DNA of 49,088 bases from Anaerolineales bacterium (GTDB lineage: Bacteria > Chloroflexota > Anaerolineae > Anaerolineales > UBA11579): assembly GCA_021463845.1 (NCBI GenBank), contig JAJTXV010000006.1, positions 1 through 49,088 on the forward strand, given 5' to 3'. The notes under the pieces are model-generated. The model saw nothing but the letters and a program-made list of their open reading frames with translations, searched no databases and was not told where the DNA came from. Made by a program: the position numbers and the translations under genes. Below are positions 41,824 to 49,088 of this stretch, piece by piece. Every line of letters starts with the position of its first letter. Position 1 is the first letter of the stretch.

Positions 41824-42585
41824 TCATTTCCAGATCTGCAAAGCCGCATCCAGGGCGGCGCTCACCTCTGCGGGCTGCTCCATCATCAGCATATGGCCGG
41901 CGCGGGGCAGGCTGAGATGGCGCGCCAGGGGCAGCGCCCGCGCCAGGGCCAGCGAGCTGCTCTCAGCCACCATCTGGTCCTCTGCCCCGCTCAGCACCAC
42001 GGCCGGCGTGTGGAGCGCAGCCACCTGGGCGCTGAAGTCAAACTGGGCGCAGATCTTGAGATCTGCGTACAGCAAGCCCTCAGGATTATTGAGCAGCTGG
42101 CGCGTGTACGCGGTGCGCAGCGCCGGGTGGGCGCCGCGCCCGAACGACCACTGCACAATGCTGCGCACGCCATCCGCCAGGCGGGCCGGCGCATACAGCT
42201 TTTCGAGCAGTTGCGGATTGACCTGGAAGCGGGCGGCCGCACCCAGCAGCAGCAGGCCGCGCACCCGCTGCGGGTGGGCCTGCGCCATATGCAGAGCGAT
42301 GGCCGCGCCCATGGAGTGCCCGCACAGCACCGCTTCGCTGATCTCGAGGCTGTCGAGCCAGTCCCACAGACTGCTGGCATAACTTTGCAAAGATGGCTGG
42401 GGGTCTACAAAAGAGCTGCCGTGGCCGGGCAGGTCAGGCGCCAATACATTCCAGCCCGGCAGGCGGTGCAATTGATACGGCCAGTTGGCGTTGCTGCCAC
42501 CAGCCCCGTGGATCAGTATCAACGCGGGCATGCCCGCGGCCTGCTGCGCTGTCGATGCGTAATACAGCCCCCCGCTTCTCGGCAT
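41824..42585 (-). CDS. Alpha/beta hydrolase
   Basis: 253 residues. Oxyanion-side LIHGAGGSNANW, NVLAPDLPGHGSS, nucleophile elbow GHSMG (Ser about 93), acid in LSGAEDQMV and base in PRAGHMLMMEQP complete a standard catalytic triad. Substrate unknown (esterase, lactonase or C-C hydrolase are all possible). GGGAGG precedes the ATG. It ends just before the diguanylate cyclase start and may be co-transcribed with it. Confidence 0.88.
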   Translation of the reverse strand: MPRSGGLYYASTAQQAAGMPALILIHGAGGSNANWPYQLHRLPGWNVLAPDLPGHGSSFVDPQPSLQSYASSLWDWLDSLEISEAVLCGHSMGAAIALHMAQAHPQRVRGLLLLGAAARFQVNPQLLEKLYAPARLADGVRSIVQWSFGRGAHPALRTAYTRQLLNNPEGLLYADLKICAQFDFSAQVAALHTPAVVLSGAEDQMVAESSSLALARALPLARHLSLPRAGHMLMMEQPAEVSAALDAALQIWK

Positions 42586-42637
42586 AGCTGCCTCCCGAGA
42601 TGCGGTCTGCTGCCGCCCTTCAGCCCACCCTAGACCA

Positions 42638-43036
42638 TCAACGTTGGCGAATAAAGTAGATGATCGCCCCTAGCAAGCCACCCAGCACTGCACACACTGG
42701 CACAGCCAGCAGCACGTAACTGAACTGGCTCAGCGCAAAATCCGGAAAGCCGTGGCCGTGCAGCCCGCCCTTAAAGATCATGAGACCCAGTGTGACTATG
42801 GGCACTGCCGCCAGCCACGCGCCCGCGGCCAGCGCTGCGATCACTACGTCGCCCAGTGTAGACCAAAACGGCCACAGGCGCAGCGCCAGCCACACACTGA
42901 GATCCAAAGCCAGCATCAGCGGAAAGATAACGCTGGTGTCCTCGAACGGGAGCCAGACCAGGAACAGGATCAGCCAGCTGGCGCCGAGATAGCGCATCAC
43001 CAGCGGCGGCAGCACAGCGCGGCTTGGCTCGTTCAT
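42638..43036 (-). CDS. Small four-helix membrane protein coupled to histidine kinase
   Basis: 132 residues with about four transmembrane segments (LGASWLILFLVWLPF; FPLMLALDLSVWLAL; VVIAALAAGAWLAAVPIVTL; FSYVLLAVPVCAVLGGLLGA). Its ATG overlaps the TGA of the kinase gene (ATGA), indicating coupled translation. It may be a membrane partner of the kinase. No family recognised. Confidence 0.65.
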   Translation of the reverse strand: MNEPSRAVLPPLVMRYLGASWLILFLVWLPFEDTSVIFPLMLALDLSVWLALRLWPFWSTLGDVVIAALAAGAWLAAVPIVTLGLMIFKGGLHGHGFPDFALSQFSYVLLAVPVCAVLGGLLGAIIYFIRQR

Positions 43037-44730
43037 ACTTCGCCCCGCCGCAGGCGGTCGGCCGCCTGCTCGGTCAGCGGCACCCACACCCGCAGCCGGG
43101 TGCCTTTGCCGCCGGCGCTGTCCAGGCGCAGGATGCCGCTGATCAGGTTGGTGCGCTCTTGCAAAATATCCAGCTTGTCGGTCTGGGCCGGGCGCGGCGC
43201 GCCATCGTCTTGCACTTCCAGCAGGCTGATATTGCCGTCCTGCTTGCTGAGACGCACGACCACATTGCTGGCCTGGGCAAAGCGGTAGGCGTTCTCCAGG
43301 GCCTCGGAGGCGATCGAGAACACCACGCCCTGCTTGCCGCGGTCCATGCGCGCTTCTGCCTCCGGGTCGGCTTCCACTTTCACGGTGTAGCCGTAGGTTT
43401 CCTCGGCGTGTTTGGCCAGGTCATCCAGCGCCACGCACAGGCCGCTGGCCTCCAGCGCCTGCGGGCGCAAGGTGAAGAGCATGAAGCGCATCTCCTTGGT
43501 GGTGCGGCGCGAAAGGTCTTCGACCTTGTAGAGTTCTTCGCTGGCGGCGGCCGCATCTTTGGCCAGCAGGCGGCGGGCCAGGTTGATGCGCATGGCGATC
43601 GCCGCCACGTTCTGGGTCGGCCCGTCATGCAGGTTGCGCGCCAGCTGCTGGCGGGCCTGCTCTTGAATATGGGCGATGCGCTCTTTCTCTTCGGTCAGCG
43701 CTTCGTAGAGCTGGGCGTTCTGCAGGGCGCCCATCAGCTGGCGGGCGATGACGCCGGCCAGCTCGCAGCGCTCCAGCGTGAAGAAGTTGGCTTCCGGGTG
43801 GGCGAAGAACAACACACCAAACAGATCGAGCCCGGACACCAGCGGCAGTGCGTACAGGCTCTGCGAATTATGCAGGCCGGCCAGCAGCTTAAACTCATCG
43901 TCCTTGCTCGGCATGGGCACCTGCTGCGGCTCGCCCTGCTGCAGCAGTTGCGCCAGGGCGCCTTGCTGCCCGGGCAGCACGCGCCCCAGGTCCTGCGCAG
44001 ACAGGTGGCGGGCGGCGGCTACCCGCAGCCCGCCTTCGTCGAACAACAGCACCGCCCCCAAGGTGCGGGTCACATTCTCGTGCGGGTCTACAAAGGCTTT
44101 TGAGCCAACATCCAGCGCATTCTCCAACACCTGCTCGAACACCAGGCTGGCATTCACTTGCTGTGTAATGGCAAACAGGGTCTGGGCGCGCTCGCGGTCA
44201 CGCCGGGCGGTTTCCAAGCGCTGGTAATCCCCCATTTGCTGCTGCTCGCGCACAGAGAAGTCCACCTGGCGTCCCCAGAAGCCCAGCAGGCTGCCCACGA
44301 CGAGAAAGGCCAGCGCCGGCAACAGCATCAGCAGCGGCACTTGGGCCAGCGGCACATCAATCGCTGCCAGGGCGGCGAAGGCCGCCGCGGTCAGCACGCC
44401 GGCGGCCAGCCCGCCGCCAAGACCGAAGGTCCAGGCGGCGCGGATGACGGGGAACATGCCCAGCCAGACCAGCGGGCCAAGCACGGTGCGGCTGAAGTAG
44501 AACTGCGCCACCGCGAAAATAAAATCGACTGCCACTTCGATGAGGTCTTGGCGCGGCCAGGCCTGGCCGCGCAGCCAGCGCAGCGAGAGCCACAGGTTCC
44601 ATACACCCAGGGCCACCACCAACAAGGGAATGGTGATGACGCCCGCGCCGGTGATCGAGAGCTGCACGGCCAGCGCCAACAACAGCGCCCAACGGGTCAG
44701 GATGGCGAAGGCGGGAATATCGGCGCGCAT
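43033..44730 (-). CDS. NarL-type (HisKA_3) sensor histidine kinase with GAF domain
   Basis: 565 residues. Several transmembrane segments (about 8-165), a coiled linker, a GAF domain (about 190-345), then the dimerisation/phosphoacceptor helix [20 protein letters not shown] (His about 370) typical of HisKA_3, and an ATPase domain with N-box [19 protein letters not shown]. The G-boxes are less regular ([23 protein letters not shown]). No response regulator gene is adjacent, so it is an orphan kinase here. Overlaps the next membrane-protein gene by 4 nt. Confidence 0.88.
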   Translation of the reverse strand: MRADIPAFAILTRWALLLALAVQLSITGAGVITIPLLVVALGVWNLWLSLRWLRGQAWPRQDLIEVAVDFIFAVAQFYFSRTVLGPLVWLGMFPVIRAAWTFGLGGGLAAGVLTAAAFAALAAIDVPLAQVPLLMLLPALAFLVVGSLLGFWGRQVDFSVREQQQMGDYQRLETARRDRERAQTLFAITQQVNASLVFEQVLENALDVGSKAFVDPHENVTRTLGAVLLFDEGGLRVAAARHLSAQDLGRVLPGQQGALAQLLQQGEPQQVPMPSKDDEFKLLAGLHNSQSLYALPLVSGLDLFGVLFFAHPEANFFTLERCELAGVIARQLMGALQNAQLYEALTEEKERIAHIQEQARQQLARNLHDGPTQNVAAIAMRINLARRLLAKDAAAASEELYKVEDLSRRTTKEMRFMLFTLRPQALEASGLCVALDDLAKHAEETYGYTVKVEADPEAEARMDRGKQGVVFSIASEALENAYRFAQASNVVVRLSKQDGNISLLEVQDDGAPRPAQTDKLDILQERTNLISGILRLDSAGGKGTRLRVWVPLTEQAADRLRRGEV

Positions 44731-44786
44731 GCGGGCATGATAACAGAGCGCAGGAGCTGGCGATCGGCGCCAGCTATAATGAACCT

Positions 44787-45350
44787 ATGCCACGCCTGAC
44801 CAAGATCTACACCAAGACCGGCGACGACGGCACCACCGCCCTGGGCAGCAAGCAGCGCGTGCCGAAGGACCACCCGCGCGTGCGCGCCTACGGTGCGGTG
44901 GACGAGTTGAATTCGCTGGTCGGGCTGGCGCTGGCCCAGGGCCTGTGCGAGAAGCTGGCCGCCGCCCTGCCCCCAATCCAAAACCAACTCTTCCATCTCG
45001 GCAGCGACCTGTCCTTCCCTCCTGAGGAAGCCGAGGAGTTCAAGGTACCGCGCATCGAGCAGCGTCATATCGACGCGCTCGAAAGCCTGATCGATGAAAT
45101 GAACGCGGAGCTCGGCCCGCTGGAGAACTTCATCCTGCCCGGCGGCAGCCTGGGTGCGGCCACCCTGCAGGTGGCCCGCGCCGTATGCCGCCGCGCCGAG
45201 CGCCGCCTGGTGACCCTGGCCCGCGAAGATTCCATGCGCCCCGAGTCGGTCACTTACGTGAACCGCCTCTCCGATGCGTTGTTCGTGATGGCGCGCTATG
45301 AGAATTTGCAACGCGGCGTCAACGAGCCGCTGTGGAACAGCCGGGACTAG
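44787..45350 (+). CDS. ATP:cob(I)alamin adenosyltransferase, PduO type
   Basis: 187 residues. [20 protein letters not shown] at the start is the PduO ATP-binding motif; [16 protein letters not shown] and [20 protein letters not shown] follow, and [17 protein letters not shown] near the end completes the family pattern. It converts cob(I)alamin to adenosylcobalamin (the same family as MMAB). TATAAT lies 6 nt before the ATG and no Shine-Dalgarno is present: the clearest leaderless arrangement in the window. The stop runs straight into a heptamer repeat array. Confidence 0.94.
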   Translation: MPRLTKIYTKTGDDGTTALGSKQRVPKDHPRVRAYGAVDELNSLVGLALAQGLCEKLAAALPPIQNQLFHLGSDLSFPPEEAEEFKVPRIEQRHIDALESLIDEMNAELGPLENFILPGGSLGAATLQVARAVCRRAERRLVTLAREDSMRPESVTYVNRLSDALFVMARYENLQRGVNEPLWNSRD

Positions 45351-45397
45351 CAATCAGCAATCAGCAATCAGCAATCAGCAATCAGCAATCAGCAAAC
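45351..45397. repeat. Tandem heptamer array (CAATCAG)x6
   Basis: Six exact tandem copies of CAATCAG plus a partial copy, beginning immediately after the stop codon of the adenosyltransferase gene. A second 7-nt-period stretch on the far side (45500-45527: AAATCTC TATTCTC TACTTCC CAATCCT) overlaps the end of the next gene. Confidence 0.9.
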
Positions 45398-45417
45398 CCC
45401 CCACAACAATTTCTGGC

Positions 45418-45490
45418 GTCATTCCGAGGGGCCTTCTGCCAGGATACTGAACCATTAGTCTCGAAAGCCGAGGAATCCTTTAGGCCAAAC
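45418..45490. repeat. Half-copy of the palindromic interspersed element
   Basis: Contains GTCATTCCGAGG near its left end and GCCGAGGAATCCTTTAGG near its right end, both matching the left half of the element at 25787-25924, with a diverged middle. It sits between two heptamer-repeat stretches. Confidence 0.65.
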
Positions 45491-45514
45491 AAAGTCCTCC
45501 CAAATCTCTATTCT

Positions 45515-47137
45515 CTACTTCCCAATCCTATACACCCTCGCGTACTCGATCCCATCCACCACCACCGTATGCACTGGCTGCAAGCCGGCCAACGCGTCCA
45601 GCAGGTTCTGCGGCGTGCCGCGCTGCCACTGGTGCACATAGATCACCAGATAGTCATGAGCCAGCAGGTCTTGCAGCTGGGCAGCGCTCACCTCAGTGGC
45701 GATGGGAATATCGCCAACCTCATAGGGATATTGAAAGCTGAACGCATTGCTGTACCAGGCAGCCACCCGCGCATTGGCGATCTCAGGTTGCCGGCTGAGA
45801 TACGCGGCCGCTTCATCCAGCCCTTCACCCCAACCGATCAGCATCACGTCCGGAGCGGCGTTGGCGCCGCCCAGCACAGGGTTGTAATAGCTTAGGTAGT
45901 AAGGATACGTACTCAGCGCGCTCCACGCCTGCACGGCCAGCAGCGCGGCCGCCGCCACCCAGCGCACTGGTTGGCGCGCCTTCCAGCGCTGCAGCGCCAC
46001 GGCCAAGCCCCAGCCGGCCAGCAGCACCAGAGCCGCATAGGCTGGCAGCATATAACGGTCAAACTTCTTGCTAGCAATGCTCATGGCCAGCACAAACAAC
46101 AGCGCAAAACCCGCCAGGCCGGCCAAGCCCGCCCGCGGCGTGTCTGCCTTGCGCCAGGTGAGCAGCAGCCCCGCCGCGGCCAGCAAACCGAGCAGGTCCA
46201 CCGGTGTGCCGCGCCAAAGCCATGTGAATAAATAAAAATAACTGGAGGCTGCGCCCAGCTCGCCGCTTGGGTATTGCAAGCCATTGAAGAAGATCGGCCC
46301 GCTATGCTCGCCGCCGGCAGTTTCGGCCGCGTAGCTCCACATCTCGGTCAGGGCCTGCACGGGCGCCACCCACATCTTGGGCCACAGCGCTGCATACACC
46401 AGCGCCGCGGCCAGCCCCCACACCACAAAGCCCAACAGCGCCTGGCGCCGGGCGGCCGGCTGGCGCGCCGCCTGCCACACCGCCAGCGCCAGAATGCACG
46501 GGCCCAGCAGCAAAGTGGGCGACTTGGTCAGCCAGGCTAGGCCCGCCGCCAGTCCGGATACCGCCGCGTCCTGCCAGCGGCCGCTGCGCTGGTGGGCGGC
46601 GAAGGCGGCCAGCGAGAGCAACACCAGGCCGGCCATCAGGCCGTCCTGGTGCAACAGGCGCTGGTGAGCAATGTAGAACGGGTCGAGCGCCAGCACCGCC
46701 GCCGACAGACCGGCGGGCCAGGCGCCCCACAGCCGATACAGATACAAGAACAGCAAGGCAAACACGATGGTGTTGAACAGCACCATCACCATACGCGCCT
46801 GCGCCAGGATCTGCACGGGGTTGTAGCCCACCTGGCGGAAATACGTGCGCAGATGAAAGTCAGTGATCTGCTCAGGCGGGTTGGTTGCAAAATCAGGAAT
46901 TTGCGAAGAAATACCCAACAGGCCGGCCCAGGCGGTGGTAAGCCCGGGGTGGCCGGCAAAGCCAGTGTCCTCCCAGCGCTTTTCCTCGATTGAAAGGGAC
47001 AGCTCGGCTGATTTAGTGAGCCAGAACACTTCGTCAATGGTGACGTAGCGGCCCAACCCTGGCAGGCGCACGGCCACGAACACCAGGGTCAGGGCGCCCA
47101 GCAAAAGCCATTTTTTGTAGCGCTCCAGCAGCTTCAT
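45515..47137 (-). CDS. GT39/ArnT-like membrane glycosyltransferase
   Basis: 540 residues with about 11-12 transmembrane segments. The first loop after helix 1 has the acidic pair in YVTIDEVFWLTKSAEL and the motif FAGHPGLTTAW, typical of protein-mannosyltransferase/ArnT-type GT-C enzymes; DPFYIAHQRLLHQDGLMAGL and KSPTLLLGP follow in order. These use polyprenyl-phosphate sugars to glycosylate lipids or proteins at the outer face. The C-terminal ~110 residues form a soluble domain. Start at 47137 (MKLLERY): a TATAAT box lies 10 nt upstream. The gene's last codons lie inside a heptamer repeat. Confidence 0.8.
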   Translation of the reverse strand: MKLLERYKKWLLLGALTLVFVAVRLPGLGRYVTIDEVFWLTKSAELSLSIEEKRWEDTGFAGHPGLTTAWAGLLGISSQIPDFATNPPEQITDFHLRTYFRQVGYNPVQILAQARMVMVLFNTIVFALLFLYLYRLWGAWPAGLSAAVLALDPFYIAHQRLLHQDGLMAGLVLLSLAAFAAHQRSGRWQDAAVSGLAAGLAWLTKSPTLLLGPCILALAVWQAARQPAARRQALLGFVVWGLAAALVYAALWPKMWVAPVQALTEMWSYAAETAGGEHSGPIFFNGLQYPSGELGAASSYFYLFTWLWRGTPVDLLGLLAAAGLLLTWRKADTPRAGLAGLAGFALLFVLAMSIASKKFDRYMLPAYAALVLLAGWGLAVALQRWKARQPVRWVAAAALLAVQAWSALSTYPYYLSYYNPVLGGANAAPDVMLIGWGEGLDEAAAYLSRQPEIANARVAAWYSNAFSFQYPYEVGDIPIATEVSAAQLQDLLAHDYLVIYVHQWQRGTPQNLLDALAGLQPVHTVVVDGIEYARVYRIGK

Positions 47138-47209
47138 AGCACAGCGCATTATAGCTGTGCGGCCGATGGCGTTTTTTCTGTCCAGTGGCTTGACATTGCC
47201 CGCCAGGCT

Positions 47210-47258
47210 CTTGAAAAAACTGTGCGGAGTAATTATGATAATAGAACAATAGTTCTAT
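47210..47258 (+). promoter_or_regulatory. Promoter with operator-like dyad over the regulator start codon
   Basis: TTGAAA (47210-47215), an 18-bp spacer and TATGAT (47234-47239) form a plausible sigma-70-type promoter. Just downstream ATAGAAC AATA GTTCTAT (47241-47258) is a perfect 7-bp dyad that covers the predicted transcription start and the first bases of the XRE-like gene's ATG. Such placement is typical of an autorepressor site. Confidence 0.55.
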
Positions 47259-47682
47259 GTCAGCCGCCATACTCAACACCACCCATCGCAGCAAGACCGC
47301 GGTCGCACTGATCGTGCAGCAGTACCGCTTGCTGGCCGGCAACCAGCGCAAGCCGGCCACTCTGCGCGAATTTGCCAACGCGCTCAGCGAAGCTATGCTG
47401 CCCATCGGCCGCCGCATCAGCTACCAGAGCATCAAGAACTGGCAGGACCGTTTATACCTGCCCGACACGCTGATGATGATGCGCCTGGCCCAGGCAGCCC
47501 GGCACGATTGGCGCGGCGAGTTTGCGGCAGACATTCTGGCGGCCATGCACCCGCAGGACTACGAGCCGCTCACCGAGATCGGCCGGCGGGCGCTGCGCAG
47601 CAGCGACGAGATCAGACTCACAGGGGGACACTATGGGGGCCAAAAAGAAAACGCACACATCCACGGGGCGCGTGGAGGTTGA
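47257..47682 (+). CDS. XRE-like helix-turn-helix regulator
   Basis: 141 residues. The middle region TLREFANALSE, then ISYQSIKNWQDRLYLPD, then TLMMMRLAQAARHDW matches the order of helices in XRE/Cro-type repressors (recognition helix near SYQSIKNWQ). The C-terminus carries a short extension. The start codon lies inside a perfect inverted repeat, suggesting autoregulation. The gene overlaps the next one by about 50 nt, and that gene carries the phage-type GGGGG ribosome site, so the pair may belong to the dispersed phage-type set as its regulator; a small-terminase-like DNA-binding role is also conceivable. Confidence 0.65.
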   Translation: MSAAILNTTHRSKTAVALIVQQYRLLAGNQRKPATLREFANALSEAMLPIGRRISYQSIKNWQDRLYLPDTLMMMRLAQAARHDWRGEFAADILAAMHPQDYEPLTEIGRRALRSSDEIRLTGGHYGGQKENAHIHGARGG

Positions 47683-47854
47683 AGTCACGCGGGTCGAGCA
47701 CTACGCCTGCGGCTGCACCACCACCCGCATCGAGACCAGCCTGCTGGAGCGCAAATGGCTGCTGGCTTGCGCCGGCCACCAGGGGCGCCTGGTTAAGGTC
47801 GAGACGGTGATGGAGTACCAGCTCAGCGCCGCGGCCGAGCCAGCTAAGGGGTAA
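47633..47854 (+). CDS. Small protein with CxC motif, phage-type ribosome site
   Basis: 73 residues: a basic start (MGAKKKTHTSTGRVEVEVTR), then EHYACGCTTTRIETSLLERK and LLACAGHQGRL, giving a CxC plus a later Cys-His pair that could bind zinc. No family recognised. GGGGG lies 5 nt before the ATG, the same signal used by capsid, portal and terminase genes. It overlaps the preceding regulator gene and the end of the convergent metalloprotease gene. Confidence 0.6.
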   Translation: MGAKKKTHTSTGRVEVEVTRVEHYACGCTTTRIETSLLERKWLLACAGHQGRLVKVETVMEYQLSAAAEPAKG

Positions 47855-49067
47855 GGCGCAGCTCTATCCGGTCAAAGTCTGGCCCAGCCTGCACGACCCG
47901 GATGGTGATGCCTTCCACCGTCACTTCTTCGCCCAGGCGCAGGGTCGACTGGCTGTATGCAAAGTCGCCCTCCACTTCAGGCAGCACCAGCATCGGGCCA
48001 TAGCCGGTGGCTATGCTGGCATCTACGATGTACACCAGCGCGCCGGGCTCCGGCATGTACTGGTCGTATCCCAAGGCCCGGCGTGACTCGACCACCAGCA
48101 GGCGGCTGGCATCCAGCGGGGTGACCAGCGCTTTCAGCCCGCCGGGCTGCTCGATCGCGCTGAGTTCCAGCTCAACTTCCTGACCGGCCGGCAGGCAATA
48201 CACCTGGCTGTCATCCAGCCAGCCCAGCACCCAACGTTCGATGGCGGTCAGCTCCGGGGCGTGGCCGTAGATGTTGCCCATCAGGCTGTAGCCGCCGGTA
48301 TACGGGAAGATATCCTCCAGCCTGCCATACGCGTACAGGTCGGGCAGGCCCAGGCTGTGCCCGGTCTCGTGGTTGAGCCACAGGTAGCCCCAGTGCAGCA
48401 GGTCGCGGCCGGAGGTCATGCCGTTGGGGATGATCACCCCATCCGCGGTCAACCCGGAATCCAGAAAGCCAGTGTAGGTTGGCCCATAGACGATCTCGTA
48501 CGCGTCCGGGTTATTGATCAGCACCACCAGATCGGTCTGCGAGAAGTCCACCACCGGGTCGGCCAGGTCCACCGCCTCCTGCAAAAAGGCCAGATGTTCA
48601 AAATAGGTCGCCAGGCTGTTGCCATAGTGCACTGAGGGCTGGCTGAGGCGCAGCCAGGCGAAGTACGGCTCCAGCTCCATCTCAAAACGCCCGTAGGATT
48701 GCTGCGCGAAGAATTCCTCTGCCATCGGCGAGATCATGGCGAACACATCCTGCGGGCTGCGCGTGGCCGCCGCGTCCTCGAAGTCTGCGAACAGCACGAT
48801 GGCGTTGACCTTGCCCAGCGAGGGCAGGCGGTGCTCCGAACGCGGGAAGCCGAAGCCCAGATGCACGAACGAGGGCCGCTTGCACATCTCAGCGGAGGGC
48901 GCTGTAGGGCTGGGCCGCGGGGTGAGCGTGGGTGTAGGCGTGGAGGTGGGCCGCGGCGTGGCGCTGGCGGTGGCCGTAGGCGTCTCCGTGGGCGTAAAGG
49001 GCGCCAGGTTGCAGGCCGCCAGCGCCAAAACACAAAGACTTAATAAAGAAGCACGCACCCAACGCAT
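47844..49067 (-). CDS. M6-like zinc metalloprotease lipoprotein
   Basis: 407 residues. Lipobox LAAC (Cys19), a Thr/Pro-rich linker (about 24-56), then a protease domain with LNHETGHSLGLPDLY (zinc ligands His233, His237 and the downstream Asp; catalytic Glu234) typical of immune-inhibitor-A/M6-like peptidases. SYGRFEMELEPYFAWLRLS, upstream, is the usual M6 N-terminal landmark. A C-terminal beta domain follows. Likely surface-anchored and extracellularly active. TATAAT lies 8 nt before the ATG, so the leader is absent or very short. Confidence 0.85.
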   Translation of the reverse strand: MRWVRASLLSLCVLALAACNLAPFTPTETPTATASATPRPTSTPTPTLTPRPSPTAPSAEMCKRPSFVHLGFGFPRSEHRLPSLGKVNAIVLFADFEDAAATRSPQDVFAMISPMAEEFFAQQSYGRFEMELEPYFAWLRLSQPSVHYGNSLATYFEHLAFLQEAVDLADPVVDFSQTDLVVLINNPDAYEIVYGPTYTGFLDSGLTADGVIIPNGMTSGRDLLHWGYLWLNHETGHSLGLPDLYAYGRLEDIFPYTGGYSLMGNIYGHAPELTAIERWVLGWLDDSQVYCLPAGQEVELELSAIEQPGGLKALVTPLDASRLLVVESRRALGYDQYMPEPGALVYIVDASIATGYGPMLVLPEVEGDFAYSQSTLRLGEEVTVEGITIRVVQAGPDFDRIELRLTP

Positions 49068-49088
49068 AAGCAGCGATTATATGCGTAC

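Noticed and set aside
45351-45397. Tandem CAATCAG copies as a CRISPR array
   Set aside because: Units are 7 nt with no spacers and no cas genes nearby; it is a simple heptamer array.
47257-47682. Calling this gene the small terminase
   Set aside because: The helix order fits an XRE-type repressor and the operator-like dyad supports regulation; it is also 12 kb from the large terminase. Kept only as an alternative.

Overview
The window looks like a chromosomal segment of a high-GC bacterium of the Chloroflexota, most likely an Anaerolineae-type lineage. This is an inference from gene content: lipoproteins with Thr/Pro-rich linkers, a copper nitrite reductase with an extra cupredoxin domain, Pr6Pr-like membrane proteins with lysine/alanine-rich tails, a DUF6496-like basic protein, PolX, and several multi-domain GGDEF and HD-GYP proteins. 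No rRNA, tRNA, CRISPR array, integrase or transposase was seen.

Layout. 1-4.3 kb: small basic and membrane proteins, bS21-like, PolX and an HD-GYP sensor. 4.3-5.3 kb: an AAC(6')-like acetyltransferase and a coupled small gene. 5.36-12.07 kb (minus strand): phage-type genes, namely two holin-like proteins, small structural proteins, a frameshifted adhesin-like protein, a large tail-type protein and a neck/adaptor-type protein. 12.1-14.0 kb: an AT-richer island of orphan genes with hairpin repeats. 14.1-15.6 kb (minus): major capsid protein and a scaffold-like protein. 15.8-25.7 kb: host genes (7-TM protein, potABCD with a possible attenuator, NnrS-like protein, NirK, intradiol dioxygenase). 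26.0-27.7 kb (minus): phage portal. 27.8-33.5 kb: lipoproteins, rhomboid, PAS protein, TypA. 33.7-35.1 kb (plus): terminase large subunit. 35.2-47.1 kb: host membrane proteins, acetyltransferase, diguanylate cyclases, hydrolase, histidine kinase, cobalamin adenosyltransferase and a GT39-like enzyme. 47.2-47.9 kb (plus): an XRE-like regulator with a dyad over its start codon and a small Cys protein. The right end holds an M6-like metalloprotease lipoprotein.

The main observation is that a near-complete set of virion morphogenesis genes (terminase, portal, scaffold, capsid, adaptor, tail-type proteins, holin-like proteins) is spread over about 30 kb in at least four blocks separated by ordinary host genes. 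No integrase or replication gene is present. From portal onward the minus-strand genes keep canonical phage order. Nine of these dispersed genes share a GGGGG Shine-Dalgarno core 4-6 nt before the start, which I do not see before host genes here. Several host genes instead have a -10 box 6-7 nt before the ATG, suggesting leaderless transcripts. The simplest exciting reading is a domesticated, multi-locus phage-derived particle system (gene-transfer-agent-like). Alternatives are a decaying prophage broken up by insertions, or an assembly artefact. One structural gene carries a frameshift, which must be resolved before function is claimed.
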